A stretch of DNA of 64,000 nt from Chitinophaga sp. CB10. GTDB taxonomy: Bacteria; Bacteroidota; Bacteroidia; Chitinophagales; Chitinophagaceae. The position numbers and the translations under genes were made by a program. This document shows positions 38,201 through 45,528 of this stretch, in pieces (within the stretch, counting starts at the first letter, position 1; each line of letters starts with the position of its first letter). Location of the stretch: contig MLAV02000004.1 of assembly GCA_001870995.2 (NCBI GenBank), positions 248,001 through 312,000 of the forward strand, read 5' to 3'. Below the pieces are notes generated by a model that did not search any database, had not been told where the DNA came from, and saw only the letters and a list, made by a program, of their open reading frames with translations.

Positions 38201-38434
38201 ATACATGGCGCCCGGCGTACCGTTTACCTGGTTTTCGATGGGGGTGGTCACCGTTTCCTCTACCGTTGTGGAGTTGGCGCCAACATAGCTGGCGCGTACG
38301 TCCGTTACCGGTGGCGCAATGTCCGGCAGCTGCGCGATCGGCAGGTTAAACATACAGATCAAACCTACAATCACGATGAGTATAGCAATTACGATCGTAG
38401 TATTCTTGCGCTCTATAAAGGTTTTCGAGATCAT
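35261..38434 (-). CDS. RND efflux permease (HAE1/AcrB family)
   Basis: Proton-driven inner-membrane pump of 1,057 residues, the normal AcrB-type length. Twelve membrane helices are expected. The start MISKTFIERKNTTIVIAILIVIVGL is typical, and the periplasmic porter region has TDVRASYVGANSTTVEETVTTPIE. Helix 4 carries GIVVDDAIVVVEAVQHH with the two relay aspartates, and helix 10-11 has GLSAKNAILIVEFCKE with the relay lysine. It works with the adjacent membrane-fusion protein and TolC homologue. Gene order is tolC-like, mfp, rnd, methyltransferase, with gaps of 26, 23 and 2 nt. Drug specificity cannot be predicted. Confidence 0.95.
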   Translation of the reverse strand: MISKTFIERKNTTIVIAILIVIVGLICMFNLPIAQLPDIAPPVTDVRASYVGANSTTVEETVTTPIENQVNGTPGAMYIQSVSANDGSMSLTVTFNLGTDPDIATLDVQNRVSLALPSTPDEVRRVGVTVKKRSNDMLMVIAVNSPKGTHSREFLDNYVNIYLKPELARLSGVGDVNAFSQDYSMRIWLNPDKLAALGLTAGDVAAAITEQNQQVPAGSIGAPPMNRHQAFEYTVSVKGRLATSEEFGNIVIRRSPNGSLVRLRDVARINLGSFTYAIEAKADGKTGSGCAIYLSPGANALDVNDRVMARMEELSKSFPEDMQWLVPFETTSFVRISIEEVIQTFIEALLLVVIVVFVFLQNWRATLIPVLVIPISLIGTFIFFTLLGFSINTLTLFGFVLAIGIVVDDAIVVVEAVQHHIDSDLMSPREATFKAMSEVQAPVIAIALILAAVFVPVAFIPGVSGRLYQQFALTIAFSVLLSAFLALTLTPALTAILLRPAHLTKESHGLNKLFYKFNVWFGKVTERYGNGVKHAIHQTWLVLLILVCLFAAAAYLFKKTPTTFVPQEDMGAMFIALELPDASSSGRTKEVIEQINQILLADSAVNHFFGIAGINFVANATKPNSGTFFVSLKPWDERYKHGDDIGTVVGRIQAKAGRILGATVICIPSPTLRGLGNSGGFSFMMEQKSNPDMAQLNQVLGQFLMAANQRPEIARAYAFFSANTPQFNVEVDRDKCKQLGVAVSDVFSALQTFLGGLYVNDFTRFSRSFRVVLQADSLYRTSIDNLATYYVRNNTGQMIPLSALITSNKGGGAPVINHFNLYRSIEIDGDAQVGYSSGDAIKALEEVAAKVLPSNFGYEWANISKQEIEAGNKSLLIFGLSILFVFLLLTALYESWSVPFSVLLAVPVALFGSILALSLSKQANSVYSQIGLITLIGLSAKNAILIVEFCKERVDRGMPLMQATLEAVKLRFRPILMTSFAFILGVLPLCLAKGAGAASRVNIGFTVVGGMLAATFVAIFSVPVLYVLITKLAYGKKKLAELEQFGNEEKKPKGLGE

Positions 38435-38457
38435 GCTGTGAATGCAGTTTTGATGAT

Positions 38458-39603
38458 TTATTTTCCGGCAGGAGCTGGGGCGTTAGCCGGCGGCGTAGCG
38501 CCGGCAATATTCACCGTATCTCCCGGTCTTACTTTCTGCAAGCCATCCACCACTATCCTGTCGCCCACATTCAGCCCTGATTTGATCAGCAGCATGGTAT
38601 CCGCCTGGGGCCCCGGTTCAATACTTTTCTGCTGGATGGCATTATCCTTATTGATCAGCATTACGCTTGTTTCAGAGAGGTTTTGTACGATGGCTTTGGC
38701 CGGGATGGCGATCTGGGAAGCCGGCGTCTGGTATTCCATGATCACTACCAGGCTCATACCGGAGGTCAGCATCCTGTCCGCATTGGCAAACTGCAGGCGC
38801 ACCTTCACGGTACCGGTGGTCTGGTCTACAATATTATTGATGGTAATGATCTTGCCGGTTTCGCTGTAGCGTTCTCCGTTGTTGAACTGCAGGAAGAACT
38901 TAAAATCGCCCGGGGAGGTTTTCAGTCTGGAGAATTCCTGCACGCGGGACTGGGACACATCGAAGTCCACATACATGGGCTGTTCGTTGACCACCGTGTT
39001 GATCAGCGTTTGGCCGGCATTCACGATGTCCCCTACTTTGATCTGCACGATACCTATTTTTCCGCTTACCGGGGCTTTGATCTGGGAGTGGTTCACATCC
39101 GTCCCGGCTCTGGCTACGGCAGCCTGCGCGGCGGCCAGGTTAGCCTTGGCCGTGAGCAAGGCCGTATAAGCCTGATCCACGGTTTGCTTGGAGATGGCGT
39201 CGTGTTCGAGGAGGTTTTTATAGCGTTCGTAGTCGCGCTGCTTCTGGGCGAGGTCCGCCTCCGCCTGCTGGCGGGTGGCGGTGGATTGGTTCAGGGCGGC
39301 GGTGTAGCGACTCCTTTCTATTTCATACAATACCTGGCCTTTCTTTACATCGGCGCCATCAGGCACGCGGATGGCGTCCAGGAAGCCGGTAACGTCCGAC
39401 CGGATTTCCACGATGTTGTTGGCGGTGAGGGTGGCCGGGAACTTCTCCGTTACCGTATAGGTTCCGGCCTGTACGGTATAGGGTACCACTGTAGCTCTCA
39501 TCTGACCCATCATAGCCTGCTGGTTCTTCTTTCCCCCTCCGCAGGCGCTGAGGATGACCGCTGAGGAAAACAGGAGTATGTTCGAATATTTGTTAAGATA
39601 CAT
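38458..39603 (-). CDS. RND efflux periplasmic adaptor (membrane fusion protein, AcrA type)
   Basis: A 381-residue lipoprotein (lipobox LSAC, Cys about residue 21). The order is half-barrel/lipoyl segment (VEIRSDVTGFLDAIRVPDGADVKKGQVLYEIE), an alpha-helical hairpin (TATRQQAEADLAQKQRDYERYKNLL to LAAAQAAVARAG), the second lipoyl half (IKAPVSGKIGIVQIKVGDIVNAGQ) and a beta-barrel/membrane-proximal domain. It bridges the RND pump and the outer-membrane channel. The C-terminus is Pro/Ala-rich. Confidence 0.94.
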   Translation of the reverse strand: MYLNKYSNILLFSSAVILSACGGGKKNQQAMMGQMRATVVPYTVQAGTYTVTEKFPATLTANNIVEIRSDVTGFLDAIRVPDGADVKKGQVLYEIERSRYTAALNQSTATRQQAEADLAQKQRDYERYKNLLEHDAISKQTVDQAYTALLTAKANLAAAQAAVARAGTDVNHSQIKAPVSGKIGIVQIKVGDIVNAGQTLINTVVNEQPMYVDFDVSQSRVQEFSRLKTSPGDFKFFLQFNNGERYSETGKIITINNIVDQTTGTVKVRLQFANADRMLTSGMSLVVIMEYQTPASQIAIPAKAIVQNLSETSVMLINKDNAIQQKSIEPGPQADTMLLIKSGLNVGDRIVVDGLQKVRPGDTVNIAGATPPANAPAPAGK

Positions 39604-39629
39604 ATGGAGAAGAAATTACGATTGACGAA

Positions 39630-40976
39630 TTACTTGATTTTACCCATGGCTTTATCCAGGTCAGTTTTGCTGATGAGGATGTTGAGCATGGCGTTGATAT
39701 AGTCTACCCTGGCCTGGGTCAGTTCATTTTCGGCAGACAGCACATCCAGGCTGGTGCTTACCCCCTGGTCATATTTGTACACTACCCTGTCGTATATCCC
39801 CTGCGTGAGGTCCATATTCTTCCTGGCGGTAACAAAGTTGTCCTTATTATTCAGGTACACGGTATTGGCCTGCTTTACCTCGTTGCTGATGGATTGTACC
39901 AGATAATCGAGGTCGTTCCGGGATTTTTCAACCGTGATGCGGTTTTGCCTGATCAGGTGGAGGCGCTCTGTGCCGGTAAAGATGGGCCAGTTCAGGGAGA
40001 GGCCGAAAACGGACGCGCCGAAGCCGGTTTTATACAGGTCCCCGAAGTCGGTGGAGAAATAATTCCAGCCATAGTTGACAAAAGCGGAGAGCGATGGCAG
40101 GTATTTCATCCTGGTACTTTTCAGCTGCAATTCATTGAGGGCGATCTGGGTGTTTTGCATGCTGTATTCGATGCGGTCTTCCGGGCGGTAGCTGAGCGTG
40201 TCGGACAGGTAGTCTTCCACGTTGAAATCCTGCACGGTTTCCGTGAGGGTCAGCTGCGCCTCCTGGGGCATACCCATCTGGAACTTGAGCAACTGTAACG
40301 AATACACGAGGTTGCGTATCTGGTTCGTCACCTGGGTAACCGTATTATTATATGATACCTGGATGCGGTCCACATCAATTCTTTCGGACACGCCCTGGTC
40401 ATAACGCTGACGGGTATCTTCCAGCGTCTTGGTAAGTTGCTGGAGGTTGGATTTGGTGAGGCGGATATTTTCCTGGTTGGTCAGCACCGCATAGTAGGCT
40501 TTGGAGATGGCTACCGTTGTTTCGATATTGGTGCGGGTCAGTGTTTTGCGGGCCAGGTCCGTGTACACGCGGGAGGCTTTGAGGCCCAGGAAGTAATCGC
40601 TGTTGAAGATCACCTGATCCACCTGCCCGGTGACGGAAGATGCAAACCGGGTACCAAATTGCACGGGGATTTTCACATCGTAGTTACCATTTGCGATATC
40701 GGGGATGAGGGAGGTGGCCAGTTTCATATTATCGTTGAAAGCGGCGGAGATATTCCCGTGGGGAAGCAGCTTGCCGGTAGCTTCCTTCACCTGTTCCTCT
40801 GAAAAGTTGACATCAAGGTGGGCATTTACCACGTCGTGGTGGTGCAGTAGCCCGTATTTGATACATTCTTCCAGGTTGAAGGCATAGGAAGCGCCTTTAG
40901 CGGTATCTGCCTGTCCGAAAACAGACTGAAATCCTGTAATTAGCAGCAGAGATAACAGCAATTGGTTGCCACGCAT
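39630..40976 (-). CDS. TolC-family outer-membrane efflux protein
   Basis: A 448-residue outer-membrane factor with a signal peptide (MRGNQLLLSLLLITGFQSVFGQ). Two repeated alpha-helical barrel halves are visible. The first starts at YAFNLEECIKYGLLHHHDVVNA and includes ETTVAISKAYYAVLTNQENIRL; the second includes IEYSMQNTQIALNELQLKSTRMKYLPSLSAFVNYGW and ends with the DVLSAENELTQARVDYINAML pattern. It is the first gene of the efflux operon. 156 bp of gene-free sequence separate it from the divergent TMEM175-like gene, and that gap should contain the operon promoter. Confidence 0.94.
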   Translation of the reverse strand: MRGNQLLLSLLLITGFQSVFGQADTAKGASYAFNLEECIKYGLLHHHDVVNAHLDVNFSEEQVKEATGKLLPHGNISAAFNDNMKLATSLIPDIANGNYDVKIPVQFGTRFASSVTGQVDQVIFNSDYFLGLKASRVYTDLARKTLTRTNIETTVAISKAYYAVLTNQENIRLTKSNLQQLTKTLEDTRQRYDQGVSERIDVDRIQVSYNNTVTQVTNQIRNLVYSLQLLKFQMGMPQEAQLTLTETVQDFNVEDYLSDTLSYRPEDRIEYSMQNTQIALNELQLKSTRMKYLPSLSAFVNYGWNYFSTDFGDLYKTGFGASVFGLSLNWPIFTGTERLHLIRQNRITVEKSRNDLDYLVQSISNEVKQANTVYLNNKDNFVTARKNMDLTQGIYDRVVYKYDQGVSTSLDVLSAENELTQARVDYINAMLNILISKTDLDKAMGKIK

Positions 40977-41132
40977 ATAAAATCATTGACGGTCTATGAC
41001 GATTATCAGGTAGATAACAATAAAATGATGAAAATGTTGAACCGGAGAAATTATGAGCAGGCAGTAAAAGGAGATGTTTGGGGGGAACTTTGTATATTGC
41101 CGGTACGAAGCTTATAAAGATACGCTCCTATT

Positions 41133-41843
41133 ATGTCAATGTCTGTTATTAAGGAACCCAGAACTGAGCAGCGGGAGCTGGAACTGGTGCGCATAGCTCA
41201 CTTTAGTGACGCAGTTTTTGCGGTGTCCATTGTCCTGTTGATCCTGGATATTAAATTACCTGAGATCCCTGATGCCGTACCGGTAGCCGATTACCTCACC
41301 TATTTGCGGCCAATGTCTATGCAGGCGTTGGTTTTCCTGGCAACGTTCATCTTCATGGTCAATTTCTGGCGCAGGCACCTGCAATTATTCCGGTTATTGC
41401 ACCACCAGGATAATGGGCTGGTCACCAGGAACCTGTTTTTCCTGTTCTTCATCATCACCTTCCCTTTTGCGGCGCGGGCGATGGTGCATATTACGCCACA
41501 CTTTATCCTGCCCCTGTTTATTTATCTCTGCAACCTGGCCGGCTGCCTGGCGGCAATGTTCTGGATGGCGTATTATGCTTTCCAGAAAAAGCCTTCCCTG
41601 ACGGCGCCGGGGCACTATACCGAAAAAGAGATTATGTACCAGCGGTACAAGTACAATTTCCTGACCATGGCCACGGGATTTACGGTGATTTCCATGGTGT
41701 ACTTCTTCTTTCCTGACAATGTGCATTACCAGTACCTGAGTTACTGGATCATCCCGGCACTGGCTTTGTTCAACCATTTCCGGTTAAAGATCAAGAAACG
41801 CAACACCCTGCGGGCGGTACATATTGTGGACAAGCAGTTGTAG
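41133..41843 (+). CDS. TMEM175-family (DUF1211) potassium channel-like protein
   Basis: A 236-residue membrane protein with six predicted helices. The family signature (R-x-x-x-FSD-x-x-FA, then L-x-x-P) is present as RIAHFSDAVFAVSIVLLILDIKLPEIP in helix 1. Bacterial TMEM175 proteins form tetrameric potassium-permeable channels without the usual TVGYG filter. The last residues are basic. 36 nt separate it from the DUF2157 gene, which is probably co-transcribed. Confidence 0.88.
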   Translation: MSMSVIKEPRTEQRELELVRIAHFSDAVFAVSIVLLILDIKLPEIPDAVPVADYLTYLRPMSMQALVFLATFIFMVNFWRRHLQLFRLLHHQDNGLVTRNLFFLFFIITFPFAARAMVHITPHFILPLFIYLCNLAGCLAAMFWMAYYAFQKKPSLTAPGHYTEKEIMYQRYKYNFLTMATGFTVISMVYFFFPDNVHYQYLSYWIIPALALFNHFRLKIKKRNTLRAVHIVDKQL

Positions 41844-41879
41844 TGGCCTGTAGCATTCATTCACCCTATCAAAATCCGC

Positions 41880-42908
41880 ATGCCAGAGGTAGATAAAAAG
41901 GAAGCCAGCATATTACACCGTGCCATTGCCGAATGGCAGCAGCAGGCGCTGATCAGCGAGGATCAGGCCAGGCGGCTGAACGAATCGGTGAAGGTGCGTA
42001 CCACGGACTGGCAGACCATCGCCCTGTATATATTCATTGCCGCTATTTCCTGCGCCCTGATGGCCTTTGGCTCCCTGGTGCTGGATGAGAAGTGGATAGA
42101 GATACTGCGTAAGAAATTCAGCCTGACGGACGGGGTGATTGCCTTCCTTTTTGCCGCCGTAACTGCTGGGCTGTGTTACCAGGGATGGCGGAAAAAACGC
42201 CATGAGCTTGGCTTTTCCTTCAACCGGGAGCTTTTCTGGCTGCTGCCGGTACTCAGTACAGGCGTTACCGTGGTGTACCTGGGCAAATCCATGGATTACC
42301 TCGGCGGCAACTACGGGGCCTTCTGGCTGATGGCTACCATTATATATGGCGTACTTGCGTTGGCGTTACATTCCCGTTTGCTTTGGGTGGCCATGCTGCT
42401 TTCCCTCATTCCGGCCTATGTAAAGCTGACCTATTATGTGACGGGCGACGCGCCCTACTTCCTCGGCATGAACCTCCCCTGCCGCATGGCGGTGCTGGGT
42501 TTCCTCCTGCTGCTGGCCGGTACGCTGGTAAAAAATACCCGGCTATACGCCCCTATTAAGGATATTACCCAGAGCGGCGGCTGGCTGCTGTTCCTGATCT
42601 CTGGCTGGCTGATCTCCATTTTCGGGAATACGGCCACCTGGTCCGAATGGCAGCAGTTGCGGCAGGTGCACCTCCTGTCCTGGGTATTCGTGTTTACCGC
42701 GCAATGCGTATTAACTTTCCTCTGGGGCTTAAAACAAAAAGACCCCATGATCCGCGATATGGGCGTGATCTTCTTCCTGCTCAATTTATACACCCGCTAT
42801 TTTGAATACCTCTGGGACCGCACCAATAAAGGGCTGTTCTTCGCCATACTGGCCCTGAGCTTCTGGGGTCTGGGGCGGCTGATCGAGCGGAGGTACGGCA
42901 AAAAATAA
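41880..42908 (+). CDS. DUF2157 membrane protein
   Basis: A 342-residue protein with a short cytosolic N-terminal domain typical of DUF2157 (LHRAIAEWQQQALISEDQARRLNES) followed by eight or nine hydrophobic helices. The end is basic (GRLIERRYGKK). The family has no known function. It lies 36 nt after the TMEM175-like gene, convergent with the terpene synthase. Confidence 0.82.
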   Translation: MPEVDKKEASILHRAIAEWQQQALISEDQARRLNESVKVRTTDWQTIALYIFIAAISCALMAFGSLVLDEKWIEILRKKFSLTDGVIAFLFAAVTAGLCYQGWRKKRHELGFSFNRELFWLLPVLSTGVTVVYLGKSMDYLGGNYGAFWLMATIIYGVLALALHSRLLWVAMLLSLIPAYVKLTYYVTGDAPYFLGMNLPCRMAVLGFLLLLAGTLVKNTRLYAPIKDITQSGGWLLFLISGWLISIFGNTATWSEWQQLRQVHLLSWVFVFTAQCVLTFLWGLKQKDPMIRDMGVIFFLLNLYTRYFEYLWDRTNKGLFFAILALSFWGLGRLIERRYGKK

Positions 42909-42918
42909 TGCAACAAAA

Positions 42919-42947
42919 CAGGGTGTATCCCTGGCAGATACACCCTG
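42919..42947. terminator. Hairpin between DUF2157 and terpene synthase genes
   Basis: CAGGGTGTATC pairs with GATACACCCTG (11 bp, 7-nt loop) in the 50-nt gap between two convergent genes. No T-run on either side, so termination is inferred from position. Confidence 0.65.
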
Positions 42948-42958
42948 CACCGGTCAAA

Positions 42959-43939
42959 TCAATGCAAAACCTGTTGCATGGCCACGCCGTACCTGCCGGT
43001 ATCAAGCACGCTCCATTCATAATTGCCGATCATCCAGCTCCGCAATACTGACACATAACGAATCAGTTCGTAGCTGAACGGGGTTTCATCGTAAGGCAGG
43101 AGTTTTTCCAGCACGAGGAAAACCGCCAGCTCTTCGTTGTGCATGCGCGTAGCTTCCGCCACGGCTTCCTGCAGGGAAATATTCAGTTCGTGCTGCAGCA
43201 CCAATACGAGGTTATGTACATCCCCTGCTTTTGCTTCTTTTGTGCAGGAGATGATATCGTTTGCCCAGCAAACAATGTTGTTACAGGCTAAGATCATCCG
43301 TTGGAGAATGCCATTTTTCAGCAGGTCATCCGGCAGGTAAATTTTCTCAATGACGTCTATGGCTTCCACGTCGGCAAAGAGGGCGCCGGTGAAGGGGCGC
43401 ATACGTACGTAATCTTTTACGGACGGTACTTTCCCGGCCTCGCGGTTTTCCGCTTCCCAAATACAGGAATTAAAGTAATCTTCCATACTGCGGATAAAGC
43501 GCAGGCGCCACGACGGCTTGCTGATGGCGCGCATGCGCTCCCAGATATCGGACAGGGAAGCCGGCAACGGCCCTGCATCTTCCAACCTATAAACTTTATT
43601 GGTATGAAAAATATCCATCAGGCCCGCCATAATGGTGCGGAGGTAATCAGATTTTTTACCGGCGGTATTTTCATCGCATTGATCATCGAGTAAAAACAGC
43701 CAGGTGTTAAAGTCGGCAATGAGGCAAAGTTCGGGGAAGGGAGCGTCCGGGAAGGCGCGGGCGGCCAGCCATGCAAAGCGGGCCTTGTTGAATTTGAACA
43801 ATGCTTTCTCGTCCGTAATGAGATCGAATTTTTGCACCCACTGGTGTATATGAGTTTGCGCATCTTCGGCGCGGGCATTCACGCGGGAAGGGAAAGGATA
43901 CCTGAGTTGCGGAAGGTTGATTAGATTCATGTGCCTCAT
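42959..43939 (-). CDS. Class I terpene synthase
   Basis: A 326-residue bacterial terpene cyclase with all key elements. The metal-binding DDxxD motif is in FLLDDQCDE (about residues 80-88), the NSE triad in NDIISCTKEAKAGD (NDxxSxxxE, about 228-241), and the C-terminal RY pair in EWSVLDTGRYG (about 312-322). Length and layout match sesquiterpene or diterpene cyclases that ionise a prenyl diphosphate with three magnesium ions. The product cannot be deduced. An ATG at 43930 is an alternative start. Upstream on the same strand are a flavin-oxidoreductase-like remnant (stop 18 nt away), a small CxxC ORF and idi, which supplies DMAPP for prenyl diphosphate synthesis. Confidence 0.9.
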   Translation of the reverse strand: MRHMNLINLPQLRYPFPSRVNARAEDAQTHIHQWVQKFDLITDEKALFKFNKARFAWLAARAFPDAPFPELCLIADFNTWLFLLDDQCDENTAGKKSDYLRTIMAGLMDIFHTNKVYRLEDAGPLPASLSDIWERMRAISKPSWRLRFIRSMEDYFNSCIWEAENREAGKVPSVKDYVRMRPFTGALFADVEAIDVIEKIYLPDDLLKNGILQRMILACNNIVCWANDIISCTKEAKAGDVHNLVLVLQHELNISLQEAVAEATRMHNEELAVFLVLEKLLPYDETPFSYELIRYVSVLRSWMIGNYEWSVLDTGRYGVAMQQVLH

Positions 43940-43957
43940 TGTTTAAAAGTTAACATA

Positions 43958-44116
43958 TTATAGTTTAGAGAATGCAGCGTTGGCAGCAGCCATACGGCCG
44001 CTGATGGTGGCATAGTAAGGAATTGAACAGGCATGCAGGTGTTCGTCGCCGGCGATGGCCGCGATGCTTATTCGGTTAACGGTTAAAACGATACAGTTAA
44101 AATTCAGTCGTTTTGC
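43958..44116 (-). pseudogene. C-terminal remnant resembling an FAD-dependent oxidoreductase
   Basis: A 52-codon open stretch without a start. Its last 40 codons read like the end of a flavoprotein: IAGDEH followed by YYATISGRMAAANAAF and a stop at 43958. The G-D pair followed by S/A-G-R-x-A-A is the usual end of UbiH- or desaturase-type FAD proteins. An in-frame stop (44117-44119) cuts it off, and the ~150 bp further upstream show no flavoprotein sequence in any frame. I therefore read it as what is left of a deleted gene that once preceded the terpene synthase. Homology is judged by eye only. Confidence 0.5.
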
Positions 44117-44211
44117 TTACAAGAGTGGCAGTAGTACCGGCGTCCGGAGCGGTCATTCGTCCCTGCAGGCAGCTTCCCCTGCAGTGCCGTCAAGGGACAA
44201 CTCCAACACAA
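44104..44211 (-). CDS. Possible 35-residue zinc-ribbon-like ORF
   Basis: An open frame between stops (44104-44229) encodes two CxxC pairs: CWSC near the start and CHSC near the end, 22 residues apart, in the context SGRRYYCHSCKQND. That is the pattern of a treble-clef or ribbon zinc site. The only start is a TTG at 44211, and no ribosome binding site is seen. It lies between idi and the flavoprotein remnant and overlaps the remnant's frame by 13 nt. It may be a true small protein, the tail of a deleted gene, or chance. Confidence 0.28.
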   Translation of the reverse strand: MCWSCPLTALQGKLPAGTNDRSGRRYYCHSCKQND

Positions 44212-44269
44212 AAGGACAGATCTTTCTGGTCAGTGCAGGTAACATCTAAAGTTGGGCAAAACTGTTTAT

Positions 44270-44809
44270 TTATGCTTTAACTTCGCCGATAGTGGTGTTG
44301 AGATGTTGCAAAACCATGGGTAATGCACGGTGGAACCAGACGGTAAAACTTTCCGGTTCGGCTTCCATCAGTGCGAGGATTTCGCTGGCAGGCATATACT
44401 TGTAGCTGTTAACTTCGGACGTATTTGCTGCAATGGGGCCGTTGTACGTGCCTACAAACACGTGGTCGAATTCGTGTTCCGTCAGGCCGTTGTCGAAAAC
44501 ATTTTTATACATGAAAGAAAATATCTCCTGCAGGGGACAGTCAAAACCCATTTCCTCCATGAGGCGGCGGTGTGCCGCGTCCAGCGTGGTTTCGCCGGGG
44601 TAAGGGTGACTACAGCAGGTGTTGGTCCATAATCCTCCTGAATGGTATTTATCCAGCGCGCGTTGCTGAATCAGGACTTCTCCGGCGTCATTCACAATAA
44701 ATACGGAGAAAGCGCGATGCAGCAAGCCTTTTTCGTGGGCTTCCATCTTTTCCATTGCTCCTATGGCTTCGTCGGATTCGTTTACCAGTATAACTTCAGG
44801 ATGTTTCAT
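44270..44809 (-). CDS. idi: Isopentenyl-diphosphate delta-isomerase, type I
   Basis: A 179-residue Nudix-fold isomerase interconverting IPP and DMAPP. Landmarks are the start VILVNESDEAIGAMEKMEAHEKGLLHRAFSVF, the catalytic cysteine in TNTCCSHPYPGE (about residue 67), the Nudix-like box AAHRRLMEEMGF, and the catalytic glutamate in LTEHEFDHVFVG (about 115). It acts in the cytoplasm with one Mg2+ or Mn2+ and a metal-bound His site. It sits upstream of the terpene synthase on the same strand. A TATCTTTG -7 box starts 7 nt before its ATG. Confidence 0.96.
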   Translation of the reverse strand: MKHPEVILVNESDEAIGAMEKMEAHEKGLLHRAFSVFIVNDAGEVLIQQRALDKYHSGGLWTNTCCSHPYPGETTLDAAHRRLMEEMGFDCPLQEIFSFMYKNVFDNGLTEHEFDHVFVGTYNGPIAANTSEVNSYKYMPASEILALMEAEPESFTVWFHRALPMVLQHLNTTIGEVKA

Positions 44810-44816
44810 AGCGCAA

Positions 44817-44824
44817 CAAAGATA
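44817..44824 (-). promoter_or_regulatory. -7 box TATCTTTG of idi, very close to the start codon
   Basis: CAAAGATA on the plus strand. The box ends 7 nt before the idi ATG (44809), so a transcript starting at the usual distance would be leaderless or nearly so. Confidence 0.5.
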
Positions 44825-45001
44825 TTTTAATTATGCTTTCAGCATGCAGTAAAGCAGATTTTTTTGCCGCTGAAATCCAGACTGGTTTAAATGTTTGTAT
44901 TAATGGTTACTGCTTTAAATATACGATATTAATCATAAAATGAGCAAATATTTGTATGGGTTCGGGGGCAGGAATGACAATACTGTGAAGTGCAAATAGC
45001 T

Positions 45002-45009
45002 TACCTTTG
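45002..45009 (+). promoter_or_regulatory. -7 box TACCTTTG of the methionine sulfoxide reductase gene
   Basis: Exact TAnnTTTG match, 4 nt before the ATG at 45014; again it implies a leaderless or nearly leaderless mRNA. The 177 nt between this box and the idi box are AT-rich with no gene. Confidence 0.5.
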
Positions 45010-45013
45010 ACCA

Positions 45014-45487
45014 ATGGCAGAAGATTTAAAAGTAACCAACGGAACGAAGGCGGAACAATACATTTCACTGATTCCGCAGATAAAAGGATTGATAGACGGC
45101 GAACTTGATCTGATAGCAAACCTCGCCAACATTGCGGGTGCTTTGAAGGAGCAGTTCAACTGGTTTTGGGTAGGGTTTTACCTCGTGAAGGAAGACCAGC
45201 TCGTACTGGGGCCCTTCCAGGGTCCTATCGCCTGTACGCGCATCCGTAAAGGCAAAGGCGTTTGCGGCGCCAGCTGGGAACAGGCGCAGACGCTCATTGT
45301 ACCGGATGTAGAGGCGTTTCCAGGCCATATCGCCTGCAGCAGTTTGTCCCGTTCTGAAATAGTGGTGCCCATCATCCGCGACGGTGTGGTAAAAGGCGTA
45401 CTGGATGTAGACAGCGAACACCTGGCTCAATTTGACGAAACCGATCAATTATACCTGGAACAGATTGTGGCATTAATTTCGATGTAA
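45014..45487 (+). CDS. Free methionine-(R)-sulfoxide reductase (GAF domain, fRMsr)
   Basis: A 157-residue single GAF-domain protein of the YebR/MsrC type, reducing free methionine R-sulfoxide with thioredoxin as electron source. The conserved cysteines are in GPFQGPIACTRI, RKGKGVCG and GHIACSSLSRSEIVVP, matching the three positions of the fRMsr active site. NWFWVGFYLV and GVLDVDSE complete the GAF core. Cytoplasmic. The thioredoxin needed for recycling could be trxA at 3.7 kb, though the genome surely has others. 41 nt separate it from the CpsB-like gene. Confidence 0.92.
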   Translation: MAEDLKVTNGTKAEQYISLIPQIKGLIDGELDLIANLANIAGALKEQFNWFWVGFYLVKEDQLVLGPFQGPIACTRIRKGKGVCGASWEQAQTLIVPDVEAFPGHIACSSLSRSEIVVPIIRDGVVKGVLDVDSEHLAQFDETDQLYLEQIVALISM

Positions 45488-45528
45488 AGGACCAGCATTT
45501 TAACTGTAATCTTTATTCGAAACCGCTT

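Larger units (their letters stand above)
43940..44269. other. 330-bp interval between terpene synthase and idi
   Basis: Holds no intact gene. The left part carries the flavoprotein-like remnant and the right part the CxxC ORF. The sequence looks like scar tissue from a deletion in a terpenoid gene set rather than ordinary spacer. Confidence 0.5.
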
